64,000 bases of DNA from Pseudomonas zanjanensis. Its GTDB lineage: Bacteria; Pseudomonadota; Gammaproteobacteria; Pseudomonadales; Pseudomonadaceae. This document shows positions 39,165 through 49,737 of the stretch, one piece after another. Both the position numbers and the translations under genes were made by a program. Location of the stretch: positions 1,364,001 to 1,428,000 of the forward strand of contig NZ_JABWRB020000001.1 of NCBI RefSeq assembly GCF_014268745.2. The letters run 5' to 3'. Every line of letters begins with the position of its first letter. Positions within the stretch are counted from its first letter, which is position 1. Below the pieces are notes generated by a model. The model was not told the DNA's origin. It searched no databases and worked only from the letters and a program-made list of their open reading frames with translations.

Positions 39165-39172
39165 GGGGAACC

Positions 39173-40564
39173 TCACACAATGCCAGTGGCGTAGAACACA
39201 CCGATCACGAAGAACACCGCGAGGGTCTTGATCAGCGTAATGCAGAAAATGTCTTTATAGGCTTCGCGATGGGTCAGCCCGGTCACTGCCAGCAGGGTTA
39301 TCACCGCGCCGTTGTGGGGCAGGGTGTCCATGCCGCCGCTGGCCATGGCGGCCACCCGGTGCAGCACTTCCAGAGGGATGTTGGCGGCGTGGGCGGCGCT
39401 GATGAAGGTCTCGGACATCGCCGCCAAGGCGATGCTCATGCCGCCCGAGGCGGAGCCGGTGATGCCCGCCAGCAGCGTGACGGTCACCGCTTCGTTGACC
39501 AATGGGTTGGGAATGCTCTTGAGCCAGTCGGCCAGTACCAGGAAGCCGGGCAAGGACGCGATGACGGCGCCGAAGCCGTATTCCGACGCGGTGTTCATCG
39601 CCGCCAGCAACGCACCGCCCACCGCGCTCTTGCTGCCTTCGGCCAGTTTGCTGCGAATGGCCCGGAAGCCGAACAGCAGGACCATGATAATGCCCACCAG
39701 CAACGCCGCCTGCACCGCCCAGATCGCGGTGAGCTTGGCGATGTCGCTGGTCACCGGGGCGCTCATGCCCGGCAGCGCCAGGCTGTGGGTCTTGCCATAC
39801 CATTGGGGAATCCACTGGGTGAACAGCAGGTTCATGACCCCCACCGCCAGCAGCGGTGAAACGGCAATCCACGGGTTCGGCAGCTGGATGTCTTCGGCGG
39901 TTTCCGGCTCGTTGCGCAGCTCGGTGCCGTAGCCTTCGCCCTCGCGTTGGGCCTTGTTGCGCTGGCGTTGCAAGAACAGCATGCCAAGGCTGAACACGAA
40001 GATCGTACCGATCACGCCCAGCCACGGTGCGGCCCAGGCGGTGGTGTTGAAGAACGTGCTGGGGATGATGTTCTGGATCTGCGGCGTGCCGGGCAGGGCG
40101 TCCATGGTGAACGAGAACGCGCCGAGGGCGATGGTGGCCGGGATCAGCCGCTTGGGAATGTTGCTCTGGCGGAACATCTCGGCGGCGAACGGGTACACCG
40201 CGAACACCACGACGAACAGCGACACGCCGCCGTAGGTCAGCACGGCGCAGACCAGCACGATCACCAGCATGGCTTGGCGCGTCCCCAGCAAGCGAATCGC
40301 CGCGGCGACGATGGAACGGGAGAATCCCGACAATTCAATCAGCTTGCCGAACACCGCACCGAGTAGGAACACCGGGAAGTAGAGCTTGATGAAACCGACC
40401 ATTTTCTCCATGAACACCCCGGTAAAGGCAGGGGCGACGGCGGACGGGTCGGTGAGCAGGACGGCACCGAGGGCGGCGATGGGGGCGAAGAGGATAACGC
40501 TGTAGCCACGGTAGGCGGCGACCATCAGCAGCGTGAGGGCTGCCAAGGCAATGATCACACTCAT
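39173..40564 (-). CDS. GntP family permease, probable 3-hydroxybutyrate importer
   Basis: A 463-residue proton symporter of the gluconate permease family with about 12-14 helices; it has GGVSLFVVVFAVYP and the GITGSASGGMSIAL motif. Next to a 3-hydroxybutyrate dehydrogenase and an HbcR-type regulator it matches the P. aeruginosa 3-hydroxybutyrate uptake arrangement. AGGAG precedes the ATG, and a sigma-54 promoter lies about 50 bp upstream. Confidence 0.92.
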   Translation of the reverse strand: MSVIIALAALTLLMVAAYRGYSVILFAPIAALGAVLLTDPSAVAPAFTGVFMEKMVGFIKLYFPVFLLGAVFGKLIELSGFSRSIVAAAIRLLGTRQAMLVIVLVCAVLTYGGVSLFVVVFAVYPFAAEMFRQSNIPKRLIPATIALGAFSFTMDALPGTPQIQNIIPSTFFNTTAWAAPWLGVIGTIFVFSLGMLFLQRQRNKAQREGEGYGTELRNEPETAEDIQLPNPWIAVSPLLAVGVMNLLFTQWIPQWYGKTHSLALPGMSAPVTSDIAKLTAIWAVQAALLVGIIMVLLFGFRAIRSKLAEGSKSAVGGALLAAMNTASEYGFGAVIASLPGFLVLADWLKSIPNPLVNEAVTVTLLAGITGSASGGMSIALAAMSETFISAAHAANIPLEVLHRVAAMASGGMDTLPHNGAVITLLAVTGLTHREAYKDIFCITLIKTLAVFFVIGVFYATGIV

Positions 40565-40614
40565 GGTGTGTCTCCTGGATTGTTATTGTTGTGGTGAAGC
40601 GGTGGCGGGGCTAT

Positions 40615-40630
40615 AGCGAGTTTTGTGCCA
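40615..40630 (-). promoter_or_regulatory. Sigma-54 (-24/-12) promoter of the hydroxybutyrate operon
   Basis: The minus strand reads TGGCACAAAACTCGCT: perfect TGGCAC at -24, GG-N10-GC spacing, and TCGCT for the consensus TTGCT at -12. It sits about 50 nt before the GntP ATG and next to a gene for a sigma-54 activator. Confidence 0.85.
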
Positions 40631-40692
40631 GGTGTGTAACTGGCTGAAATATAAGGAGATTGTTTGATTTTGTGGAGGTGATCTGAAGATTT

Positions 40693-40864
40693 AGTCTCTG
40701 TTTTGAGATTTTCGGAGCTGTGCGGGCCTCATCGCGAGCAGGCTCGCTCCCACAGTTGACTGCGTTGAACGGTAGAAACGCTGTCCCCATGTGGGAGCGA
40801 GCCTGCTCGCGATGAGCGCGAAGCGCTCCAAAACAGGAGTCTAAATATAGAGATATGAGTCTCT

Positions 40865-40876
<12 letters not shown>
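40693..40876. promoter_or_regulatory. Three palindromic candidate activator sites (AGTCT-N7-GAGAY)
   Basis: The same dyad occurs at 40693-40709, 40838-40854 and 40858-40874. The last is the best (GAGTCTC-N6-GAGACTC) and overlaps the stop of the activator gene. The two right-hand sites are 20 bp apart, about two helical turns. They lie roughly 60-245 bp upstream of the -24/-12 promoter, a normal range for enhancer-binding proteins. Confidence 0.65.
40731..40812. repeat. REP pair within the operon control region
   Basis: An inverted GTGGGAGCGAGC-family pair lies between the first candidate activator site and the other two. Confidence 0.9.
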
Positions 40877-42280
<1,404 letters not shown>

Positions 42281-42315
42281 GCTAGTTCCAGAATGTGTGG
42301 GTTCTGTTCGGGCCT

Positions 42316-42334
42316 CTTCGCGAGCAGGCTCGCT
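42316..42334. repeat. Left part of a REP split by the insertion element
   Basis: CTTCGCGAGCAGGCTCGCT is the first part of a GTGGGAGC-family REP that resumes at 43508 as CTCCCACAGGGG. The sequence between is the IS110 element. Confidence 0.88.
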
Positions 42335-42339
42335 TGTAT

Positions 42340-42510
42340 GGTAGGACTTGAAGGGAGGAGGAGGGACAAGGCTCGATTCTGACTGTTAGCGCAGTACAGA
42401 CCGTGGGAGATTTCGCCCCTCCTCCTTTCACCCAAGCGCCGATAAAGAATGCTTCGGCCTGGATCGACGATAGAGACAAGCCTGCGCCTCTGGGTGACCC
42501 CTTCAAGTGT
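42340..42510 (+). ncRNA. Candidate IS110 bridge RNA
   Basis: Two stem-loops with guide-like internal loops are readable. Loop 1 is closed by a 9-bp stem (42357-42365 with 42417-42425). It contains AGGCTCG (42369-42375), identical to the left REP target, and GTGGGAG (42403-42409), complementary to CTCCCAC of the right target including the CT core. Loop 2 is closed by TCACCCA/TGGGTGA (42428-42434 with 42491-42497). It contains AGAAT (42446-42450), matching the element's right end before CT, and ACAAG (42476-42480), complementary to CTTGT at its left end. These are the expected target- and donor-binding loops of a bridge RNA. The RNA ends are approximate. Confidence 0.75.
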
Positions 42511-42536
42511 TCAAACCTTAGCCCGGAGGATTTCCA

Positions 42537-43484
42537 ATGGCAATGCCGGTTTCTGTCACAAAGCCAATCGTGGGCGTGGATGTCGCCAAGAACGAGCTGG
42601 TGATCTATCACGCAGAGCTTGATGTGTTGGAAGCGATTCCTAACGACAAGGCGGCCATCAAAAGGTGGTTGAAAGTATTGCCGGGACCCGTCGATGTAGC
42701 CATTGAGTCGACCAATATCTATCACTTGGATTTTGCTGATCTGGCCTATGAGGCCGGTTGCACGATCTATATGGTGGGCGGTTATGAACTTCATCATTAC
42801 CGCAAAGGCGTAAAAATACGCGCCAAAACCGACGCGCTGGACGCCAAGCTGCTGGCTCGTTACCTGAAGAACGAAGGGCATGAGCTTCATCCATGGGCGC
42901 CGCCATCTCCGTTGTATCGCCAGCTTCTAAGCCTTTTCCGCCGTCGTGCTGCCTTGGTTCAGGCTCGAGTCGCCCTGGTACAAAGCTGGGCGAACGAGCC
43001 ACTACTGAAGACAGCTTTCGCCGAGCAAATCGCCGCCATGCAGAGGCTTGAGACATTGATCGAGAAGACGATCAAGGATCATCTGAAAAATGCCGGTTTG
43101 CTAGGTCAACTGAACCGTTGCCTGAAAGTCGAGGGCATCGGATTTTTGACCGGAGCTCGTTTGCTTACGGCATTTCAGCGGGGCGACTTCAAGAATGCAG
43201 ACGCTTTTATCGCTTTCTTGGGAATGGATTTGCGAGTGTCCCAATCAGGACAAAAAGATGACCGGCGAAGCTTGAGCAAACGCGGCGACCCGGAAGTTCG
43301 TCGGCTTTTACACAACGCAGCCATGTCGGCCAGCCGTACGTCTGCCTGGAAAGGCTTTTATGAAAAACTAAGAGCTCGGGGCTTCGCTACCACGCAGGCG
43401 CTAGTAATACTGGCTCGCAAGCTTGCTCGGATCGTATTCGCTTTGCTGAAAGGACAAAGCGAATACCAACCAAAAGCGGCTTGA
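42537..43484 (+). CDS. IS110 family transposase (bridge-RNA-guided recombinase type)
   Basis: A 315-residue recombinase. The N-terminal RuvC-like domain has the DEDD set at Asp15 (GVDVAKNE), Glu57 (AIESTN), Asp99 and Asp102 (KTDALDAKLLARYL). After a coiled-coil middle, the C-terminal Tnp domain has VEGIGFLTGARLL and the SQSGQKDDRRSLSKRG segment. Ser237 in that segment is the probable nucleophile. Spacing and length agree with IS621-type enzymes. CGGAGGA precedes the ATG. No frameshift or stop interrupts it. Confidence 0.94.
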   Translation: MAMPVSVTKPIVGVDVAKNELVIYHAELDVLEAIPNDKAAIKRWLKVLPGPVDVAIESTNIYHLDFADLAYEAGCTIYMVGGYELHHYRKGVKIRAKTDALDAKLLARYLKNEGHELHPWAPPSPLYRQLLSLFRRRAALVQARVALVQSWANEPLLKTAFAEQIAAMQRLETLIEKTIKDHLKNAGLLGQLNRCLKVEGIGFLTGARLLTAFQRGDFKNADAFIAFLGMDLRVSQSGQKDDRRSLSKRGDPEVRRLLHNAAMSASRTSAWKGFYEKLRARGFATTQALVILARKLARIVFALLKGQSEYQPKAA

Positions 43485-43507
43485 GGGCTTCCCCTCAACC
43501 ATAGAAT
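43481..43507 (+). promoter_or_regulatory. Right-end hairpin and possible outward promoter
   Basis: TTGAGGG/CCCTCAA (43481-43487 with 43492-43498) overlaps the transposase stop. TTGAGG and TAGAAT (43502-43507) are 15 bp apart and resemble -35/-10 boxes pointing across the right end. On a circularised element this would drive the bridge RNA. Confidence 0.4.
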
Positions 43508-43569
43508 CTCCCACAGGGGATCTTCGGTGTGCTGAAGATCCAATGTGGGAGCGAGCCTGCTCGCGAAGG
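43508..43569. repeat. Right part of split REP plus its inverted partner
   Basis: CTCCCACAGGGG resumes the REP interrupted by the IS, and an intact opposite copy follows at 43544-43569. The original structure was a normal REP pair between hbcR and yejF. Confidence 0.88.
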
Positions 43570-43599
43570 CCGCGACGCGGTCCAATGGCATGACGCCGA

Positions 43600-45180
43600 T
43601 TATGCCCACCCCGGATGCGCCGCCGCCAACAACTCCTTGGTATAGGGATGCTGGGGCGAGTCGAACACGTCATGGCTGGCGCCTTGCTCGACCACTTTGC
43701 CATCCTTGATCACGATCATGTCGTGGGCCAGGGCGCGGACCACCGCCAGGTCATGGCTGATGAACAGGTAGGTCAGGCCGTGCTTTTCCTGGAGCTGGCG
43801 CAGCAGGGCGACCACTTGTTTCTGCACGGTGCGGTCCAGGGCCGAGGTCGGTTCGTCCAGCAGGATCAGGGCCGGCTTGAGCACCAGGGCCCGGGCGATG
43901 GCGATGCGTTGGCGCTGGCCACCGGAAAACTCATGGGGGTAGCGGTGGCGGCTCTGTGGGTCGAGTCCGACTTCCTTGAGGGCCTGGATCACCTGCGCCT
44001 CACACGCCTCGGCGCTGGACGGGCTGTGGACTTCGAGGCCTTCGCTGATGATCTGTTGCACCGACATGCGCGGGCTGAGGCTGCCGAACGGGTCCTGGAA
44101 CACCACCTGCATCTTTTTGCGCCACGGCCGCAGGGCCTTGTGGGATAACTGTTCAAGGGCATGGCCCTGGAAGTGGATGCTGCCTTCGGATTCGATCAGC
44201 CGCAGGATCGCCTGGCCCAGGGTGGACTTGCCGGAACCGGATTCGCCGACGATGCCCAGGGTCTTGCCGCGCTGGATGCTCAGGCTGATGCCGTCCACGG
44301 CGCGCAAGTATTCCTTGCGTCGGAACAGCCCACCGCCCAAGGCAAAACTCACCCGCAGGTCCCGCACCTGCAACACGTCTTCGCGTTCGTCCCGGGGCAG
44401 GGCCTCGCCTTCCGGTTCGGCGTGCAGCAGCTCGCAGCTGTAGGGATGTTTCGGTGCGCTGAACAGGGTTTCGCAGGGTGCCTGCTCGACGATTTCCCCG
44501 GCCTTCATCACGCACACCCGCTGGGCGATGCTGCGCACCAGGTTGAGGTCGTGGCTGATCAGCAGCAAGGACATGCCGAGCCGTTGCTGCAAGGACTTGA
44601 GCAGCAGCAGGATCTTGCGCTGCACGGTCACGTCCAGCGCCGTGGTCGGTTCGTCGGCAATCAACAGCTCCGGCTCGCAGGCCAGGGCCATGGCGATCAT
44701 CACCCGTTGCCGCTGGCCGCCGGACAGTTGATGAGGGTAGGCCTTGAGCCGCTCGGCGGGTTTCTGGATGCCCACCAGGGCCAGCAGTTCCAGGATGCGC
44801 TGGCGCGCCGCCTTGCCGCCCAGGCCCCGGTGCAGCATCAGGGTTTCACCGATCTGCTTTTCGACGCTGTGCAGTGGGTTCAGCGAGGTCATCGGTTCCT
44901 GGAAGATCATGGCGATGCGGTTGCCGCGCAACTCCCGCAGGGTCTTGGCCTCGGCCCCCAGCAGTTCCTGGCCACGGTAGCGAATGCTGCCGGTGGTGCG
45001 AGTGCCGGTCTCGGGCAGCAATTGCAGAATCGAATGGGCCGTCACCGACTTGCCGGAGCCTGATTCGCCCACCAGGGCCAGGCATTCGCCGGGGCGGATG
45101 TCCAGGCACAGGTTGCGCACCACCGTCTGGTCGTTGAAGGCCACGCTCAGGTCGCGGATTTCGATCAGGTTGTCGCTCAT
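43600..45180 (-). CDS. yejF: Peptide ABC importer ATPase YejF
   Basis: A 526-residue protein with two fused ABC ATPase modules. Each has GESGSGKS and a signature ([12 protein letters not shown] near residue 155, [14 protein letters not shown] near residue 430). The fused form is typical of YejF, which energises uptake of oligopeptides and of the antibiotic microcin C. I start at [11 protein letters not shown] (45180); two upstream in-frame ATGs lie in the spacer. Last gene of yejABEF. Confidence 0.93.
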   Translation of the reverse strand: MSDNLIEIRDLSVAFNDQTVVRNLCLDIRPGECLALVGESGSGKSVTAHSILQLLPETGTRTTGSIRYRGQELLGAEAKTLRELRGNRIAMIFQEPMTSLNPLHSVEKQIGETLMLHRGLGGKAARQRILELLALVGIQKPAERLKAYPHQLSGGQRQRVMIAMALACEPELLIADEPTTALDVTVQRKILLLLKSLQQRLGMSLLLISHDLNLVRSIAQRVCVMKAGEIVEQAPCETLFSAPKHPYSCELLHAEPEGEALPRDEREDVLQVRDLRVSFALGGGLFRRKEYLRAVDGISLSIQRGKTLGIVGESGSGKSTLGQAILRLIESEGSIHFQGHALEQLSHKALRPWRKKMQVVFQDPFGSLSPRMSVQQIISEGLEVHSPSSAEACEAQVIQALKEVGLDPQSRHRYPHEFSGGQRQRIAIARALVLKPALILLDEPTSALDRTVQKQVVALLRQLQEKHGLTYLFISHDLAVVRALAHDMIVIKDGKVVEQGASHDVFDSPQHPYTKELLAAAHPGWA

Positions 45181-45205
45181 CTCAAGGTTCCGCTTCATGG
45201 CTGTT

Positions 45206-46228
45206 TCAAGATCGTGGATCAAAGGCGTCGCGCAACGCCTCGCCGATAAATACCAGCAGGGAAAGAATCAGCGCCAGGGTGAAAAATGCCGTCAACCCCA
45301 GCCACGGCGCTTGCAGGTTCTGCTTGCCCTGGGCGATCAACTCGCCCAGCGATGCGCTGCCGGCTGGCATGCCGAAGCCGAGGAAATCCAGGGCGGTGAG
45401 GGTGGAGATCGCCCCGGTGAGGATAAAGGGCAGGTAGCTCAGGGTGGCGTTCATCGCATTGGGCAGGATATGCCGCACGATCACCTTGCGGTCGGACAGG
45501 CCCAGGGCCCTGGCGGCCTTGACGTACTCAAGGTTGCGCCCACGCAGGAACTCGGCGCGGACCACGTCCACCAGCGCCAGCCAGGAAAACAGCGCCATGA
45601 TTCCCAACAGCCACCAGAAATTCGGCTCGACGAAGCCGGACAGGATGATCAACAAGTAGAGCACCGGCAGCCCGGACCAGACTTCCAGCAAGCGCTGTCC
45701 GAGCAGATCCACCCAGCCGCCGTAATAGCCCTGCAACGCACCGGCGGCGATGCCGATCAACGCGCTGATGGTGGTCAGGGCCAGGGCGAACAGGATCGAC
45801 ACCCGCGCGCCGAAGATCACCCGGGCCAGCACGTCCCGGGACTGGTCATCGGTGCCCAGCCAGTTCACCGCCGAGGGCGGGCTCGGAGCCGGCTGGTTGA
45901 GGTCGTAATTGGGCGTGTCGTCGCTGAACGGGATCGGTGGAAACCACAGCCAGCCGCCGTCCTTGTGGATCAGGTTCTGCACGTAGCTGCTGCGGTAGTC
46001 GGCCTGGAACGGCAACTGCCCACCAAACTCCTGTTCGGTATGGCGCTTGAACACCGGGAAATACAGCGAGCCCTGGTAGCTGACCACCAGCGGTTTGTCA
46101 TTGGCGATCAACTCGCCGCCCAGGCTCAGGATGAACAGGCCGATGAACAGCCACAATGACCACCAGCCCCGGCGGTTTTTCTTGAAACGTTCGAAACGTC
46201 GGCGGCCCAAGGGGGAAAGCTTGAACAT
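45206..46228 (-). CDS. yejE: Peptide ABC importer permease YejE
   Basis: A 340-residue permease. It has one N-terminal helix (about 24-40), a large periplasmic region with NWLGTDDQSRDVLARVIFG, then five helices with an EAA loop (AARALGLSDRKVIVRHILPN). Its ATG shares one base with the yejB stop (TGATG), so translation is coupled. Confidence 0.94.
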   Translation of the reverse strand: MFKLSPLGRRRFERFKKNRRGWWSLWLFIGLFILSLGGELIANDKPLVVSYQGSLYFPVFKRHTEQEFGGQLPFQADYRSSYVQNLIHKDGGWLWFPPIPFSDDTPNYDLNQPAPSPPSAVNWLGTDDQSRDVLARVIFGARVSILFALALTTISALIGIAAGALQGYYGGWVDLLGQRLLEVWSGLPVLYLLIILSGFVEPNFWWLLGIMALFSWLALVDVVRAEFLRGRNLEYVKAARALGLSDRKVIVRHILPNAMNATLSYLPFILTGAISTLTALDFLGFGMPAGSASLGELIAQGKQNLQAPWLGLTAFFTLALILSLLVFIGEALRDAFDPRS

Positions 46229-47286
46229 CAGGCGTTCCTCGCGGCGAAGTCGATGCGCGGATCCACCAAGGTGTAGCAGAGGTCGCCGATGAGTTTGATC
46301 AGCAGGCCGAACAGCGTAAAGATGAACAGCGAGCCGAACACCACCGGATAATCCCGCGACACGGCGGCCTCGTAGCTCATGCGTCCCAGGCCGTCGAGGG
46401 AAAAGATCACTTCGATCAGCAAGGAACCGGCGAAGAACACGCTGATAAAGGCTTGGGGAATGCCCGAGACCACCAACAGCATCGCATTGCGGAACACGTG
46501 GCCGTACAGCACCCGGCGTTCGCTCATGCCCTTGGCTCGCGCGGTGACCACGTACTGGCGGGTGATTTCATTGAGGAACGAGTTCTTGGTCAGGATCGTC
46601 AGCGTGGCGAAGCCGCCGATCACCAGGGAGGTGACCGGCAGCACCAGGTGCCAGAAGTAATCGGCGATCTTGCCCAGCGTCGACAGCGACTCGAAGTTGT
46701 CCGACACCAGCCCGCGCACCGGAAACCAGTTCAGCGAAGTGCCGCCGGCAAACATCACGATCAGGAACATCGCGAAAAGAAACGCCGGCATGGCGTAGCC
46801 GATGATGATCGCCGTGCTGCTCCACACATCGAATGCCGAGCCGTGGCGCACGGCCTTGCGAATGCCCAGGGGGATCGACACCAGGTAGGTGATCAAGGTC
46901 GCCCAGAGCCCAAGGGAGATGGTCACCGGCATTTTTTCCAGGATCAGGTCGGTGACCGTGGCGCCGCGGAAGAAGCTCTTGCCGAAGTCGAGGCGGGCGT
47001 AGCTGCCGAGCATCAGCCACAGGCGCTCATGGGCCGGCTTATCGAAGCCGTATTGTTTTTCGATGTCCTTGATCAACTGCGGGTCGAGGCCGCGACTGGC
47101 TCGGGAGCTGCCGGTCATCTCACCGCCCGAGCTGCCGATGCTGCCGCCGCCGATGCCTTGCAGGTGGGCGATGGCCTGTTCCACCGGGCCGCCGGGCGCG
47201 GCCTGCACGATGACGAAGTTCACCAGCAGGATGATCACCAGGGTGGGAATGATCAGCAGCAGGCGCCGCGCGATATAAGCCCACAT
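46228..47286 (-). CDS. yejB: Peptide ABC importer permease YejB
   Basis: A 352-residue permease of the DppB/OppB type starting [15 protein letters not shown]. It has an insertion with a Gly/Ser-rich stretch near residues 50-65 and an EAA loop near residue 245 ([20 protein letters not shown]). The start overlaps the yejA stop by one base; a longer upstream frame lies inside yejA. Confidence 0.94.
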   Translation of the reverse strand: MWAYIARRLLLIIPTLVIILLVNFVIVQAAPGGPVEQAIAHLQGIGGGSIGSSGGEMTGSSRASRGLDPQLIKDIEKQYGFDKPAHERLWLMLGSYARLDFGKSFFRGATVTDLILEKMPVTISLGLWATLITYLVSIPLGIRKAVRHGSAFDVWSSTAIIIGYAMPAFLFAMFLIVMFAGGTSLNWFPVRGLVSDNFESLSTLGKIADYFWHLVLPVTSLVIGGFATLTILTKNSFLNEITRQYVVTARAKGMSERRVLYGHVFRNAMLLVVSGIPQAFISVFFAGSLLIEVIFSLDGLGRMSYEAAVSRDYPVVFGSLFIFTLFGLLIKLIGDLCYTLVDPRIDFAARNA

Positions 47287-49154
47287 CAATGCGGCCCTCC
47301 GGGTGTGCCGCGCCTGAGGCGTTCGGCGCGCATCTGCTCGTTGGTCAGCGGTGTGGTGCTCACTTCCCACCAGCTTTCGATGGCTTCGTCATTGCTGGCC
47401 TGGACCTTTGGCATGCCGAAGCGGTTCCACCACACGGTGGAGCTGCCAGGCGGGTAATAGTTGGGGATCCAGTAGTAATTCCATTGCAGCACCCGGTCCA
47501 GGGCGTGGGCATGGTGCAGCATGTCGGCTTTGGTCGTGGCCTTGACCAGGCCGTCGATCAGGGCATCCACCGCCGGGTTCTGCAGGGCCATGTAGTTGTT
47601 GGCCCCCGGGTCGTTGGCCGCCGCCGAGCCAAAGTAGTTGTAGAGTTCCAGACCCGGCGAGGTGCTGACCGGGTAGCCGGTGATGATCATGTCGTAGTCA
47701 CGGCTCATCAGGCGATTGACGTATTGGGACGCGTCGATGCGCCGGATGCTCATGTCGATGCCAATCTGCGCCAGGGTTCGTTTATAGGGCAGCAACAGAC
47801 GATCCAGACCGTTCTGGCTGTTCAGGAACGTGAAGCTCAGCGGTTTACCCTCGGCGTTCACCAGGCGGTCGCCCTCGGGTTTCCAGCCGGCCTGTTCCAA
47901 CAAGGCCAGGGCTTGCAGTTGTTTGTCGCGGATCACGCCGCTGCCATCGGTTTTCGGGGCCTGGAAGACCTGGGTGAAGACTTCGTCGGGAATCTGCCCG
48001 CGCAACGGCTCGAGAATCGCCAGCTCGCCGGCGTCCGGCAGTTTGCGGGCGGCGAGGTCGGTGTTGGAGAAAAAACTCTGCTGACGCACATAAAGGTTGC
48101 GCATCATCTGGCGGTTGCTCCATTCGAAATCCCAGAGCATCGCCAGGGCTTGGCGCACGCGGCGATCCTGGAATTGCGGTTTTTGCAGGTTGAAGACAAA
48201 ACCCTGGGCGGTCTGGGGCGCCTCTTTGGCCAGGTGGGCCTTTTGCAGGCGCCCGTCCTGCAGGGCCGGGCCGTCATAGCCGATGGAATAGCCGGTGGCG
48301 GAAAATTCGCGGTTGTAGTCATAGGCGCCGCCGCGCAGCACCTGGCGGGCGACGTCGGTGTCGCCGAAATATTCGATGCTGAAATGGTCGAAATTGTAGA
48401 GCCCGCGACTGACCGGCAAGTCCTTGCCCCACCAATCGGCATTGCGTTCGAAGGTAATGCTGCGCCCGGAATCGACCTTGCTCACTCGGTAAGGGCCACT
48501 GCCCAGTGGGGCCTCGTAGCCGCCGCCGTTGGCGAAATCGCGGGTCTTCCACCAGTGTTCGGGAAAGACCGGCAGGGTGGCGACGTCCAGGGGCAGCGTG
48601 CGGCTTTCGTTGTTCTTGAAGTTGAAGCGCACGGTGCGCGCGTCCTCGACCACGACGTCCTTGACCGCCGCGAACTGGGTGCGATAGCGCAGGCTGCCTT
48701 GGGTCATCAGCAGCTCGAAGCTATAGCGCACATCCTCGGCTGTGATGGGCTTGCCATCGGCGAAGCGGGCCTTGGGGTTCAGGTAGAAGCGCAGGGACAG
48801 GCCATCGTCGGCACGCTCCATCTTCTGCGCCACCAGGCCATAAACGGTATAGGGCTCGTCCAGCGAGCGCTGGGCCAGTGGTGAATACAGCATCCCGTCG
48901 ATCTGGCTGACGCCGATGCCTTTGTCGATGTAGGGCAGGATGTGGTCGAAGTGGCCGATCTCGATGGCCGAGCGGCGCATGGTCCCACCTTTGGGGGCCT
49001 GGGGATTGGCGTAGGCGAAGTGGCCGAAGCCTTCGGCATATTTGGCGGGTTCGCCATAGACGGTCAGGGCATGTTGCGGTGCTGCATCGACGCCTGGGGC
49101 TCCTGTGAGCAGGACTGCGGCAGTCAATAGCAGTGAAGAAAACGCCAGTCGCAT
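47286..49154 (-). CDS. yejA: Peptide ABC importer substrate-binding protein YejA
   Basis: A 622-residue family 5 periplasmic binding protein. It has a signal peptide (residues 1-27, [18 protein letters not shown]...), then [21 protein letters not shown] and [24 protein letters not shown], the SBP family 5 signature. YejA homologues bind oligopeptides, including microcin C. The start is MRLAFSS at 49154; the frame extends upstream through REP sequence without biological meaning. First gene of a tightly coupled yejABEF operon. Confidence 0.93.
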   Translation of the reverse strand: MRLAFSSLLLTAAVLLTGAPGVDAAPQHALTVYGEPAKYAEGFGHFAYANPQAPKGGTMRRSAIEIGHFDHILPYIDKGIGVSQIDGMLYSPLAQRSLDEPYTVYGLVAQKMERADDGLSLRFYLNPKARFADGKPITAEDVRYSFELLMTQGSLRYRTQFAAVKDVVVEDARTVRFNFKNNESRTLPLDVATLPVFPEHWWKTRDFANGGGYEAPLGSGPYRVSKVDSGRSITFERNADWWGKDLPVSRGLYNFDHFSIEYFGDTDVARQVLRGGAYDYNREFSATGYSIGYDGPALQDGRLQKAHLAKEAPQTAQGFVFNLQKPQFQDRRVRQALAMLWDFEWSNRQMMRNLYVRQQSFFSNTDLAARKLPDAGELAILEPLRGQIPDEVFTQVFQAPKTDGSGVIRDKQLQALALLEQAGWKPEGDRLVNAEGKPLSFTFLNSQNGLDRLLLPYKRTLAQIGIDMSIRRIDASQYVNRLMSRDYDMIITGYPVSTSPGLELYNYFGSAAANDPGANNYMALQNPAVDALIDGLVKATTKADMLHHAHALDRVLQWNYYWIPNYYPPGSSTVWWNRFGMPKVQASNDEAIESWWEVSTTPLTNEQMRAERLRRGTPGGPH

Positions 49155-49222
49155 TGTCAGCCTTAAAGCCGGGTGAACGTTGACATGATTTGTACGCGAG
49201 CAGCGGCTGAATCGCCAGCCCT

Positions 49223-49317
49223 TGTGGCGAGGGAGCTTGCTCCCGCTCGGGTGCGCAGCAGCCGCCAATGGTTGGGCCCGCTTCGCAGTCCAGCGGGAGC
49301 AAGCTCCCTCGCCACAA
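49223..49317. repeat. REP pair (GGCGAGGGAGC family)
   Basis: Inverted REP copies between yejA and the parvulin gene upstream of it. Confidence 0.9.
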
Positions 49318-49358
49318 TGAATCACATCACCCTTGAGTGAAGGGGCTCTGTACCGGAA

Positions 49359-49640
49359 TCAATCCTGGCGGCTGGTGACTTCCAGCAAGTGGTAGCCGAA
49401 CTGGGTCTTGACCGGGCCCTGGACCGTATTGATCGGCGCGCTGAATACCACGGTGTCGAATTCCTTGACCATCTGGCCCGGGCCGAACGAACCCAGGTCG
49501 CCGCCCTGACGGCTGGATGGGCAGGAAGAGTTGGCCTTGGCGATTTCGGCGAAATCGGCGCCGGCTTCGATCTGGGCCTTGAGTTCGTTGCACTTGTCTT
49601 CGCTGGAAACCAGGATGTGGCGGGCAGTGGCTTTGGCCAT
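49359..49640 (-). CDS. ppiC: Parvulin-type peptidyl-prolyl isomerase
   Basis: A 93-residue single-domain parvulin: ARHILVSS, FAEIAKANSSCPSSRQGGDLGSF, then FGYHLLEV. It is cytoplasmic, with no signal peptide. It is closer to classic PpiC than the paralogue at 31821-32096: it keeps FGPGQMVKEFDTVVF, whereas the other has VRPGQMVGVIDAVIF. The GAAAGGAAT ribosome site precedes the ATG. Confidence 0.94.
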   Translation of the reverse strand: MAKATARHILVSSEDKCNELKAQIEAGADFAEIAKANSSCPSSRQGGDLGSFGPGQMVKEFDTVVFSAPINTVQGPVKTQFGYHLLEVTSRQD

Positions 49641-49737
49641 GGGGCAAAATTCCTTTCAATGTATTTAAAGGTGTTGAGCCTACCGGATTCATCGACGGGG
49701 TGTTGTCAAAATTGCGTCAAAACCTTGGGCCCGGCGA

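Larger units (their letters stand above)
42335..43509 (+). mobile_element. IS110-family insertion sequence inserted in a REP
   Basis: The element is about 1175 bp, bounded by an intact REP when removed. The left flank ends GGCTCGCT and the right resumes CTCCCACAGG, so the two share a CT dinucleotide, the core used by IS621. There are no terminal inverted repeats and no target duplication beyond CT. A 202-bp non-coding left end precedes one transposase gene, and the right end after it is only 25 bp. This is the IS110-group (IS621-like) layout. It looks intact and could be active. Confidence 0.88.
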
